Shown piece after piece: positions 53,091-61,672 of a DNA stretch of 64,000 nucleotides. The notes below the pieces were generated by a model. It was given only the letters and a program-made list of their open reading frames with translations, made no database searches and had not been told where the DNA came from. Position 1 is the first letter of the stretch. The number at the start of each line of letters is the position of its first letter. The DNA is from JAIEPM01 sp964546815. GTDB taxonomy: Bacteria; Cyanobacteriota; Vampirovibrionia; Obscuribacterales; Obscuribacteraceae. The translations under genes were made by a program, and so were the position numbers. The stretch spans positions 1-64,000 of the forward strand of contig CAZJLR010000018.1 in NCBI GenBank assembly GCA_964546815.1. Reading direction: 5' to 3'.

Positions 53091-55783
53091 GGTGCAAGTT
53101 TGCTCCGATTGGGGTCAAAGTATAGTGACGCGACATAGGTAGCTAGAGTTTCGCGCTCATCACGCGTAAGTTGATCTTTCCAGGGGGGCATCGATGTGCC
53201 GGGCACACCTTCGCTAATTGCAGAAAAGGCTCTTTCCTGGCTAGGGCCGTCGACAAAGAAGTTTGTTGGACGTGGAAAGAGAGCCGCCGCAGCAGGTCCA
53301 TCGCCACCACCTCCAACACCATGGCAGCTCGCACAATTCTTCACAAATGTAACTCTTACTTTTGTAAGGTCGGGGCTTGCGACTGTTTTGACAGAATCAG
53401 AATGTAATCCTTTGACGTAAACCTGCAACGCGGCTAGATCGTCTTGCGGCAAATCTCGCCAGGCAGGCATTGCTGTGCCGTAAACGCCGTTATTCAATAC
53501 GAAACTAATGCGTTCATCAGACAAGCGCCTGTTGCTTAAATCGGCGGGGCGAGGCATCAAAGCGACTGCAGCCTCACCATCACCCTTGCCCGTGGCGCCG
53601 TGGCAGCTTGCACAATTTTGTTCAAACAAGAGAGCGCCATGTTTTTGGTATGAAGCGGTCTCTTCGGCAGATTGAGGCACATGGAGCTTAGTAACGGGTC
53701 CGACTTGCCTGGCGGCATTTGCATTGACATACAAACCCAGAGGAACAGTTTCCAGTCCCTTAACTTCATCAGGGCACTCACAGTACGGAGGCACGCCCTG
53801 CCTGGAGAACCCTGATAATTGGCGCGCTTTGCCGAGAGATTTGATGTATGCCAGCAGGTCTAAAGCTTCTTGTGATGGCTGATCGGCAGACCCTTTGAAC
53901 ATCCACTTATAAGGTGGCATCACAGAATCGCGAACAACAAGGCGCGGATTGTACAGATGTGCAAGCTGCCAATCATCACTTCGCACACCTGTTTCTCTGG
54001 CAAGATCTGGCCCGACCCTGCGAGTGCCCCAAAGTTGAGGGTAGTCATAAACAGTTTCCCAGGCCCGTGTAGTTGCGCCAAATCTGTCTACGTCTGCAGC
54101 AACAGCTCTGACTTGTTGCGTGTGACAATATGCGCAACCTTCGCGAGCATAGATTTCGCGCCCACGATTTTCGCTTGCCGTAAGTGGCAACATAGTCACA
54201 GGCTTACTTTTCTTCAGGTCGCTTTCAATCGCCAGTCCAGGGGCAATTGCAAGAATACCGAAGGACAAAATGAAGAAACCTACTCCAGCAACAGATGCAG
54301 ACAAGTAAGCCATGTTCAATATCGAAAAGTTTTTCTTTGCAGAAGCATCAGCGGCAAGCTGCGCAGACGGCTGCTCATGGAATGTTTGAAAGGCAATTGT
54401 TTCCCCTGCGGGAGCAGCTTGATTTTGAGAACCAGTTAGCATCGACACCAGCAAGCTGATGAGGCCACCTATGATAGGAATGGCTACGAATGATCTTGCA
54501 ACCCATAGCTTGCGCACTTCACGCACTGACTCAATCCACGGCAAACCGCTCTGCCAGACATTGGCTTCGACAAGCCCGGCAAGGCTAAGGTCGAGCACCA
54601 TGAAAATCACACCGACAAGCAACAACCAGTAAGCATGCGAAAGTGCACGACTGTTGTATTTAGCTGTGGGAATTTGCTGCCAGGCATGAGTAATGCCCCC
54701 GATGGCAACAAACGAAGCGAAACCGAGCATAGCCAGATGCGAATGACCAATTACCCAGTCGCTAAAATGCACCAGCTTGTTGACGGGCATCAATGCTTGC
54801 AATGAACCCTGCAAGCTCACAATCAAATAAAAAATTATACCCATACAAACAAAGCGCAAAGGTAAGTCTTGCCTGAACAGGTCGATAGAACCTTTCATCG
54901 ACATGAGCAAATTAGTCACGACAAGAATTACATCGACGCCGAGAAGAACAGATGCAGCAATTGCAGCCTGCTGAGCTTCCATCGGTATTGCCGAAAAAAC
55001 ATAATGGTGCGTGCCATTCAACGGATAAACAAAAAACAGTAACCAGAAACCAATCATCGAGAGAAAATGGCTGTAAATCGGCCGTTTTGTCACTGCCGGT
55101 ATAACCATGTATGCCATTGCAAGCGCAAGCGGAGTCACGTACAAGCCAATAGCATCATGAATCCACAATCCGCTGAAAGCGGCTCCCTGCGCGCCTGGCA
55201 CAAGCTGCGGCACAATGTTGCCTACAGGGTAAGCCAGCGCGGTGAATACAAAGCCACCGATGATATACCATCCCGAAACGTAAAGCTTACTCAATCGTGC
55301 CTTCAAAATCGGTACAACAAATTGAGCCACAGAAAGAATCAAAGACAGCACAACAAAAGCATCAATTACTAAGGGAAACTCAGCCCACTCCAGAGCCTGA
55401 CTGTAACCGGCTAAAACGAGCCCCCAGCCGGGTAAAAGCACGGCGAAATTCCAAATTCCAAAAATAAGCCATCCGAGCTTGCTGCTTAAAACTGGTCTGT
55501 TGGCCAGCCGCGGAACAGCATGATACATAAACATCAAAAACGCATTGCCGAGCCAACCGAAAAATATTCCTTGCGTGTGGTCATAACGCAAGCGTCCCCA
55601 GGTAGTGAAAGCGTGATTACCAGCCATGTCCGGCATGTGCATTTTTACTGAAATAAAAGCGCCTATGAGCGCGGAAAAAATCAACGCAGAAAGCGCGGCT
55701 ATCCCATGAGCCTTCATCAAAGAATACTCAATCGACGGAGGCTTCTCAGCCAAACTATTCGAGCTCTGGTCTGCCGACGACAC
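53087..55783 (-). CDS. cbb3-type cytochrome c oxidase: CcoN-CcoO-(CcoP-like) single-chain fusion
   Basis: 898 residues from GTG 55783. CcoN (about 20-455): low-spin heme His in YDHTQGIFFGWLGNAF, CuB His in WIHDAIGLY, Tyr and His-His in VYPLNGTHHYVF (correct six-residue Tyr-His spacing), heme His pair in IGHSHLAMLG. CcoO (about 490-670): membrane helix, heme c site CAYCHTQ (about 548), YDYPQLWGTRRVGPDLARET. Then two more cytochrome c domains with CASCHG (about 725 and 818), which occupy the place of CcoP but lack its membrane helix. It reduces oxygen to water with cytochrome c electrons. Preceded by sorB (one-base overlap), followed by the CcoS-like gene. Confidence 0.93.
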   Translation of the reverse strand: MSSADQSSNSLAEKPPSIEYSLMKAHGIAALSALIFSALIGAFISVKMHMPDMAGNHAFTTWGRLRYDHTQGIFFGWLGNAFLMFMYHAVPRLANRPVLSSKLGWLIFGIWNFAVLLPGWGLVLAGYSQALEWAEFPLVIDAFVVLSLILSVAQFVVPILKARLSKLYVSGWYIIGGFVFTALAYPVGNIVPQLVPGAQGAAFSGLWIHDAIGLYVTPLALAMAYMVIPAVTKRPIYSHFLSMIGFWLLFFVYPLNGTHHYVFSAIPMEAQQAAIAASVLLGVDVILVVTNLLMSMKGSIDLFRQDLPLRFVCMGIIFYLIVSLQGSLQALMPVNKLVHFSDWVIGHSHLAMLGFASFVAIGGITHAWQQIPTAKYNSRALSHAYWLLLVGVIFMVLDLSLAGLVEANVWQSGLPWIESVREVRKLWVARSFVAIPIIGGLISLLVSMLTGSQNQAAPAGETIAFQTFHEQPSAQLAADASAKKNFSILNMAYLSASVAGVGFFILSFGILAIAPGLAIESDLKKSKPVTMLPLTASENRGREIYAREGCAYCHTQQVRAVAADVDRFGATTRAWETVYDYPQLWGTRRVGPDLARETGVRSDDWQLAHLYNPRLVVRDSVMPPYKWMFKGSADQPSQEALDLLAYIKSLGKARQLSGFSRQGVPPYCECPDEVKGLETVPLGLYVNANAARQVGPVTKLHVPQSAEETASYQKHGALLFEQNCASCHGATGKGDGEAAVALMPRPADLSNRRLSDERISFVLNNGVYGTAMPAWRDLPQDDLAALQVYVKGLHSDSVKTVASPDLTKVRVTFVKNCASCHGVGGGGDGPAAAALFPRPTNFFVDGPSQERAFSAISEGVPGTSMPPWKDQLTRDERETLATYVASLYFDPNRSKLAP

Positions 55784-56163
55784 TATTTCCTGCCTTTTAC
55801 CATCATCAAGTAAGCCACAATCTCTTTCGCTTCAGCATCGCTGAAATGGGCGCCAAAAGTCTTACGCATTTTTTCGACTTCTTTCTCCCAGGTTTTTTCA
55901 GGAAAGTCTGGTTGCATCGAAATATAACGAAGAGTATGACAAACGTTGCATCGTGCAACGAAAGTTTGTTTACCAGGACCCGCCGGAAAATCTACTTCTT
56001 CCTGAGGCAACGTGATGCTATGAATCTGTGCATCTTCCTTCGCCGCAGCAGCAACCTGAGTAGATTTCGGCATTTCAAAAGTAGAAGACGTGCGCTGGCA
56101 AGATTGCAGCGAGAAAGCTGCTAACAACACAATTGAAATAAATGTGAAAGAAGTCTTTTCCAT
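55783..56163 (-). CDS. sorB: Cytochrome c lipoprotein, SorB-like
   Basis: 126 residues. A signal peptide ends in SLQSC, a lipobox, so it is probably lipid-anchored in the periplasm. One CNVCH heme c site and a C-terminal helix (SDAEAKEIVAYLMMVKG) make it a monoheme cytochrome c. Its ATG immediately follows the stop of the sulfite dehydrogenase gene, as in SorAB-type sulfite:cytochrome c oxidoreductases. Its stop shares one base with the oxidase start, so electrons from sulfite would pass from here to the oxidase. The symbol rests on context and size. Confidence 0.85.
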   Translation of the reverse strand: MEKTSFTFISIVLLAAFSLQSCQRTSSTFEMPKSTQVAAAAKEDAQIHSITLPQEEVDFPAGPGKQTFVARCNVCHTLRYISMQPDFPEKTWEKEVEKMRKTFGAHFSDAEAKEIVAYLMMVKGRK

Positions 56164-57423
56164 CTAGACCACCGTCACTTCAATCGAATCAATACCGTTG
56201 AACATGTAGCCGCTTTTGTTCCAATGCAAATTATCGTCTTGAGTTTCACCCTTGTTATTTATAGCTTTTACTTTGAATTTGTATGTGCCGGGCTGAGCCG
56301 GTGTCCAATTGTAGCTCCAGCGACACCAGGAGAATTTGCCGAGATCTTTCGAAATTATTTTAGCGTCTTCCCAGGCACCATTGTTCAAAGAAATCAGCAC
56401 CTTGCTTATACCTTCCCCACCGTCAAAAGCCAGCCCTTCAACTGCAAACGGAGAACCAGCTTTCAAGACTTCGCTCGGGTCAGGCTTTACAAATAAAGAC
56501 CTCACATTCATTCTATTGATTGGCTCGGTATCTTTTGCCAGATCTTTCGGCGACTCTTCGGCATACTTGTTTTTTGGAATCCGGTAGGCTTTTGCCATCC
56601 AGAAACCATCAAATTTGCTATCTAGTACATTGATTGCGCTGAGTGCCTTCACCCAATACGTCGCATACCAGCCTGGCACCACAAGCCGCAGAGGAAAGCC
56701 ATTGAGCATGGGTAATGGTTCATCGTTCATTTCATATGCAACGATTACATTTTCGTCTAACGCATGTTCTATAGAAAGGGCCTTTTCAAATTTGTGAATA
56801 CCGACCAGCGGTGCCTCGTCTAGTCCGCCAAAACTTACGTCCAGCGCCCCCGCCTTCACACCGGCTTTTGCCAATATATCTTTCAGCCTGACACCAGTCC
56901 ATTTCGCATTTCCGAGAGCACCATGTTGCCACTGACCGCCCGGTACTTTCGGCTCGAAAAAGCTACGAGAGTTTCCAGAACACTGAACAACAGCAACAAT
57001 TGACACAGGTTCAAACTGCTTCTTCAAATCAGCGACAGAAAGCCTGAGTGTGTTGTCCACATGCCCGCTGACTTCAAGACTAAAAGTACTCAGATCAACG
57101 CGAGTAGGAATACCAGCCATATGCCAGCGCACAAAGAAAGCTTCATTTGGAGTTAGGTCGTTGCTGAAATAGTAAAGCGGAGTTTCAAGTTGAGGCGGAC
57201 GGTCTGTAAGAAGAATCAATTCCTCTTTTTCAGGAAATCGAGCGACAGACTGCCCTGGAGGCACACGAATCAGCGGGATTTTGTTTTGCTTGCTGCAAGC
57301 ACTGGCTAGTCCACCGATTGTTGCAAGCGAGAGAAAACGCAAAAACGTGCGCCTGTCAACTCCAGCAAAAAGCTTGCCGGCTCGATTTGATGATTTTCCG
57401 CTACTTTGATTGTTGCTGCTCAC
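56164..57423 (-). CDS. sorA: Tat-exported sulfite dehydrogenase-like molybdopterin protein
   Basis: 419 residues from GTG 57423. The N-terminus DRRTFLRFLSLATIGGLASAC is a Tat signal with a possible lipobox. The sulfite oxidase family core follows, with the molybdenum-binding Cys in VVQCSGNSRSFFEP, QWQHGALGNAKWTGVRLKDI and the C-terminal Ig-like dimerisation domain. There is no N-terminal heme b5 domain, so it matches the SorA class that needs a separate cytochrome. YedY/MsrP is a possible alternative, but the adjacent cytochrome c and persulfide dioxygenase favour sulfite to sulfate oxidation. Confidence 0.9.
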   Translation of the reverse strand: MSSNNQSSGKSSNRAGKLFAGVDRRTFLRFLSLATIGGLASACSKQNKIPLIRVPPGQSVARFPEKEELILLTDRPPQLETPLYYFSNDLTPNEAFFVRWHMAGIPTRVDLSTFSLEVSGHVDNTLRLSVADLKKQFEPVSIVAVVQCSGNSRSFFEPKVPGGQWQHGALGNAKWTGVRLKDILAKAGVKAGALDVSFGGLDEAPLVGIHKFEKALSIEHALDENVIVAYEMNDEPLPMLNGFPLRLVVPGWYATYWVKALSAINVLDSKFDGFWMAKAYRIPKNKYAEESPKDLAKDTEPINRMNVRSLFVKPDPSEVLKAGSPFAVEGLAFDGGEGISKVLISLNNGAWEDAKIISKDLGKFSWCRWSYNWTPAQPGTYKFKVKAINNKGETQDDNLHWNKSGYMFNGIDSIEVTVV

Positions 57424-57431
57424 AAATCGCC

Positions 57432-58979
57432 CTAATCAATTGCGGCCTTGCAAGAGGCAGACCCCTTAACCGGGAGTTTTGCAGCTTGCCAGCCAGTGAT
57501 ACCACCCTTCAAGTCACTAACCTTTGTGAAACCTTTTTGTCGCAACAAGCTTGCTGCAATTGAAGAACGAAAACCTGTTGCACACTGCACAACGATATCT
57601 CGGTCTTTCGGCAATTTATCGGTTTGCTCTAGCAAAACCATCAATGGAATTTGCATACTGCCATCAATGTAAGATTCACTTCTTTCGCCATCTGCGCGCA
57701 CATCGAGAACCAACGGAGCTTCCTTAAGCGCAAGTTCTTTAGACAAGCCCTCGGGAGTTTTGCGGTTGTGCGACTTGAGCAGGGCAGGCTTCACGTCAAA
57801 AGCAGCGATGCCACCATCAACATAGCCAACGACATTGTCAAAGCCAATGCGTCCCAGGCGCGTAATCGCTTCTTTCTCTTTTCCAGGAGCAGCAATAATT
57901 ACTATTGGAGTTTTGTTGCTCAAAAAATTTCCAGCCCACAAAGCGTAGTGCCCACTCAATGCAATGTTTATGCTGTCTTCCAAATGTTTGTCGGCGTACT
58001 CATCCATTTCACGCACATCTAAAATTTGGGCACCGCTATTTTTGAGTGAAACCAGAGTTTCTAAAGACACTGGTTTTAATGCAGCACTTACGACCTCATC
58101 TAGCGAATTATGCGGGTTGAGGTTGATAGCTCTTTCAAACTTAAAATACCGCGGCACTGCCGGCTGATTTGCAGTGATCATTTTGACAAATTCTTCTTTG
58201 CTCATATTTTGAAGAGCGTAGTTGTGCTTTTTTTGCTCTCCAATTGTAGATACAGTTTCCGAACTCAAGTTTCTGCCGCAAAGCGATCCTGCGCCATGGG
58301 CAGGATAAACAAGGGTTTCGTCAGCCAGGGTCATGAGTTTGTTATGCAGAGAATCGTATTGCATACCAGCAAGATCAGCAGCGGTAACACCGTATGAAGC
58401 CATCAAATCTGGCCTGCCGACATCACCGATAAACAAACAATCTCCAGTAAGAACTGCATAAGGTTTATCACCGCCACTCTTGCTGTCACTTACAAGCAAT
58501 GAGATTGATTCGGGTGTGTGACCAGGAGTCTCAAGCACTTTCAAACTGAGTCGCCCAACCTTTATTACATCGCCTTCTTTCAATGGCTCAAACTTGAAGC
58601 TTGCATCTGTTTTTGAGCCCAGGCTGATTTTTGTGCCGAGTCTCTTTTGCAACTCAATGTGACCGGCAATAAAATCGGCATGCACATGGGTGAGTATGAC
58701 ATTGTCAATTTTCAAGCCTTGAGCCGCGGCGTCTTTGATGTACTGGTCAACATCTCTTTCAGGATCGATCAAAACAGCAGTCTTGCTTTCTTTGTCGCCA
58801 ATCAAATATGACGCTTGCGACAAGCATCCCAGGTAATACTGGTCAAACACTATACCTTCGTGATTGGGAGCTGATTTAGTTTCGGCAACACTTTTAGTAG
58901 CAGCATGAACTGATGGGCTGACAGTAAACAAACTCAGACTTGCCAGCAATGACAAAAGCAAACAAGAAACTCTGCGCAT
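57432..58979 (-). CDS. Exported persulfide dioxygenase (ETHE1-like) fused to rhodanese domains
   Basis: 515 residues. ATG 58979 (AAAGGA upstream) opens a signal peptide ending near VHAATK. A metallo-beta-lactamase domain of the persulfide dioxygenase type comes first (THVHADFIAGH, ETPGHTPESIS, GDCLFIGDVGRPDL, VYPAHGAGS). Two rhodanese domains follow: the first has lost its Cys (IIAAPGKEKE), the second keeps it (QCATGFRSS). It would turn a persulfide into sulfite, or transfer sulfane sulfur. Export is unusual for this family. First gene of a run that continues through sorA, sorB and the oxidase, with gaps of 8 bases or less. Confidence 0.9.
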   Translation of the reverse strand: MRRVSCLLLSLLASLSLFTVSPSVHAATKSVAETKSAPNHEGIVFDQYYLGCLSQASYLIGDKESKTAVLIDPERDVDQYIKDAAAQGLKIDNVILTHVHADFIAGHIELQKRLGTKISLGSKTDASFKFEPLKEGDVIKVGRLSLKVLETPGHTPESISLLVSDSKSGGDKPYAVLTGDCLFIGDVGRPDLMASYGVTAADLAGMQYDSLHNKLMTLADETLVYPAHGAGSLCGRNLSSETVSTIGEQKKHNYALQNMSKEEFVKMITANQPAVPRYFKFERAINLNPHNSLDEVVSAALKPVSLETLVSLKNSGAQILDVREMDEYADKHLEDSINIALSGHYALWAGNFLSNKTPIVIIAAPGKEKEAITRLGRIGFDNVVGYVDGGIAAFDVKPALLKSHNRKTPEGLSKELALKEAPLVLDVRADGERSESYIDGSMQIPLMVLLEQTDKLPKDRDIVVQCATGFRSSIAASLLRQKGFTKVSDLKGGITGWQAAKLPVKGSASCKAAID

Positions 58980-59177
58980 AAAATTCCTTTGTGCATACAG
59001 ATGAGCTACGCCCACCCGGGACCGTACAAAGCATCCATTTTATTAGAAAAACGCCAAATGATTGTGATAAAGAGCCTCACAGAGGGAATCTGGCAGAAAA
59101 CTAATTTTTGAGCTCACAAAAATTCAGTCGCCTGATATATTTCTCAGACACGAATTCACTGATGCTAAACTGTCGCA

Positions 59178-60095
59178 ATGGCAACCTACATAGCACTTAT
59201 TGGCTCTGGTCTTGGTGACGTTATTATCGCGCTGCCAATCATCCATTGGCTTTTGGAAAACGCTGCCGCCGGCGAAAAGCTATATCTGGTAGCCAGGTCA
59301 TTGCGACAACTTGGTTTAGACCCGCTGATTCCCGGACTGGCGGGAACAGTGACTGAGCCTGATTTGAATAAAGTTTTGAAACCTGGCGACACTTTGATCA
59401 ACTTGAGAGACCACGAGCTACAAACGCGGTGGGACTGGGACAGCAAAGAGTTTCAAGATAAATACCCCGATGCAGACATATACAGCATTCTGAGCAAAAT
59501 TTGCGCCGACTGCGGGCTTTACCCTGATTTCAACAAAGTTTATAAAATGCCTTCAGCAAGCGACAAGCGGGGCACGAAGAAGATTTTACTGGTGCCAGGC
59601 ACAACCGATATTTGCAAGCATTTAGAAGAGAACACCTGGTTTGAGCTGCTAGAGCTTTTGCAAAATGAACGATTGGAAGTGGCTATTTTAGGAGAACCAG
59701 AACGCTCCGAAATAGTAACAAAACTGCTGGACAGGGGCGCCGAACATATTTCAACCCCATCTCCGCAAGAGGCAGTAAATGTAATCGCCAGCAGCCGCAT
59801 GCTTATTTCAGTCGATACAGGATTGATGCACATTGCGCTAAACCAGGGCATTCGCACAATTGCCATAATGCTCAAAAGATCAATCTATTTTCGACCCAAT
59901 GAAAATTGCAAAGCGCTATTCGCCGAAGAATCAGTGCCGGTAACTGAAACAAACAGCACAGGATTCTCCACTGTATATGACCGATTTACCTGGTGGGACG
60001 GACAAAGCAGACCGGGAGCCACGCCAATCAAGTCTATAAAAGCACAGCAAATCTTCGACGCTGCAATGCAAGAAATAGCAAAGCCAGTCTCTTGA
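59178..60095 (+). CDS. Glycosyltransferase family 9-like protein
   Basis: 305 residues with a heptosyltransferase-like two-domain fold. The N-terminal GSGLGDVIIALPIIHWLLEN matches the GT9 nucleotide-binding start; the C-terminal ASSRMLISVDTGLMHIALNQ carries the conserved D-TG-x-x-H pattern. GT9 enzymes transfer heptose or related sugars to lipopolysaccharide core. Length is a little short. No ribosome-binding site is evident. It is divergent from the sulfur operon. Confidence 0.85.
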   Translation: MATYIALIGSGLGDVIIALPIIHWLLENAAAGEKLYLVARSLRQLGLDPLIPGLAGTVTEPDLNKVLKPGDTLINLRDHELQTRWDWDSKEFQDKYPDADIYSILSKICADCGLYPDFNKVYKMPSASDKRGTKKILLVPGTTDICKHLEENTWFELLELLQNERLEVAILGEPERSEIVTKLLDRGAEHISTPSPQEAVNVIASSRMLISVDTGLMHIALNQGIRTIAIMLKRSIYFRPNENCKALFAEESVPVTETNSTGFSTVYDRFTWWDGQSRPGATPIKSIKAQQIFDAAMQEIAKPVS

Positions 60096-60232
60096 CCTCA
60101 TTTAACGCAAAATCGATTTTTCAAATTAGAATCTGGATATAGATTAACTTCGCTGCCAGGGCCCACAGGATATAGCTCGATGGCTTATCATATGCAGCAC
60201 TGCAGTTTTTTGCTCATCTTAAGTCGGGGTTT

Positions 60233-61672
60233 ATGAGAGACTACTTACATTTCTTTGTCAACGGGAAGGAATGCCGCGTTGAGGGTGCCGATGCATTTCA
60301 ACCGCTTTCATCTTACCTTCGCTATCACCTGGGCATCACCGGCACAAAAATTGTTTGCGAAGAAGGCGACTGCGGCGCTTGCACAACCCTGGTGGGTCGC
60401 CTGGAAAACGGCAAAATAGAATACAAAGCAATAAATTCATGCATTCAATATCTTTATCAAGTAGACCTCAGCCACATTATTACCGTGGAAGGGCTCAAGC
60501 AAGATGACAAGCTAAATCCGGTGCAAGAAGCCATGGTTAAGTGCCACGGCGCACAATGTGGTTTTTGCACACCCGGATTTGTAGTGGCAATGTGCAAATA
60601 TTTCGACGAAAACAAGAAAGCAGACACACAAGCAATTAAAGACTGTGTCACCGGCAATCTCTGCCGCTGCACCGGCTACGAGCCCATTATTAAAGCCGGG
60701 TTGGACGTTGATACATCCTCAATCATTCCACTGTCGCAGCTTTACCCACCTGCAGAAATGATTCGCATTTTTCAAACAGAACGCAGCGAAACAGTAAGTC
60801 TCAAATCAGACGAACAAGCAGTTTTCATTCCTGCAACTATCGAAGAAGCTGCAAAACTTAAAGCAAATGACCCCGATGCCGTGCTCATATCAGGCGGCAC
60901 AGACCTTTGCGTTGTGATGAACAAGCGCGATTACGCGCCAAAATCATTCATTAGCCTCTCGAACATTTCAGGGCTAAACGAAATTACAGTAAAAGATGGA
61001 GTCATGAAAGCTGGTTCTAAAGTCACTCTGTCTCAGCTAGAAGACTTCTTCCGCGAGAAAGTGCCGGAGTTTCACAACATACTTTGGGTATTTGGCTCGC
61101 CGCAAATTCGCAATGCCGGAACCTTGGCCGGCAATATCGCCAACGCTTCGCCAATCGCCGACACGCCGCCATTCTTGTTTATCATGGACGCGGTGCTAGA
61201 AATTTATTCCAGCAAAGATAGCAGACAGGTACGCATCAACGATTTCTACAAAGGCTACAAGCAGTTTGACATGGCTAAAGATGAAATGATTTCAGCCATA
61301 TCAATTCCATTGCCGAAAAAAGACGAAATAATCAAACTCTATAAAGTCTCGCGCAGAAAGCATTTGGATATTTCAACCAATACTGCTGCATTCAGACTTC
61401 AAATGAAGAAAGACACAATTGAAGAAATCGCAATTGCGTATGGCGGTGTTGCGGCAGTCATCAAACGCTTACCAAAAACAGAAGCCTTTCTCAAAGGAAA
61501 ACAGCTCAGCATTGAAACAATGAAGGAAGCCGGTGAAATTGCTACAAGCGAAATCACGCCAATCGACGACGTGCGTGGCTCGAAAGATTTCCGCAATCAA
61601 CTAGCTCGCAACTTCATGCTCAAACTGTTCTACGACATTCAGGAAGGGAGGGTGCCAGTATGTCAGCCGTAG
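60233..61672 (+). CDS. xdhA: Xanthine dehydrogenase small subunit (FeS and FAD domains)
   Basis: 479 residues. An N-terminal ferredoxin-type 2Fe-2S domain (CEEGDCGACTTL), a second 2Fe-2S domain (CGFCTPGF, CRCTGYEPI), then the FAD domain (LISGGTDLC, FGSPQIRNAGTLAGNIANAS) and a CO dehydrogenase flavoprotein C-terminal domain. It takes electrons from the molybdenum subunit to an acceptor such as NAD. It overlaps the next gene by 13 bases. Xanthine dehydrogenase is favoured over aldehyde or CO dehydrogenase by the fused FeS-FAD layout. Confidence 0.93.
   Translation: MRDYLHFFVNGKECRVEGADAFQPLSSYLRYHLGITGTKIVCEEGDCGACTTLVGRLENGKIEYKAINSCIQYLYQVDLSHIITVEGLKQDDKLNPVQEAMVKCHGAQCGFCTPGFVVAMCKYFDENKKADTQAIKDCVTGNLCRCTGYEPIIKAGLDVDTSSIIPLSQLYPPAEMIRIFQTERSETVSLKSDEQAVFIPATIEEAAKLKANDPDAVLISGGTDLCVVMNKRDYAPKSFISLSNISGLNEITVKDGVMKAGSKVTLSQLEDFFREKVPEFHNILWVFGSPQIRNAGTLAGNIANASPIADTPPFLFIMDAVLEIYSSKDSRQVRINDFYKGYKQFDMAKDEMISAISIPLPKKDEIIKLYKVSRRKHLDISTNTAAFRLQMKKDTIEEIAIAYGGVAAVIKRLPKTEAFLKGKQLSIETMKEAGEIATSEITPIDDVRGSKDFRNQLARNFMLKLFYDIQEGRVPVCQP

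Noticed and set aside
53087..55783. Nitric oxide reductase as an alternative for the CcoN part
   Set aside because: The Tyr six residues before the His-His pair, the FixO-type domain and the extra CcoP-like domains fit cbb3 oxidase.
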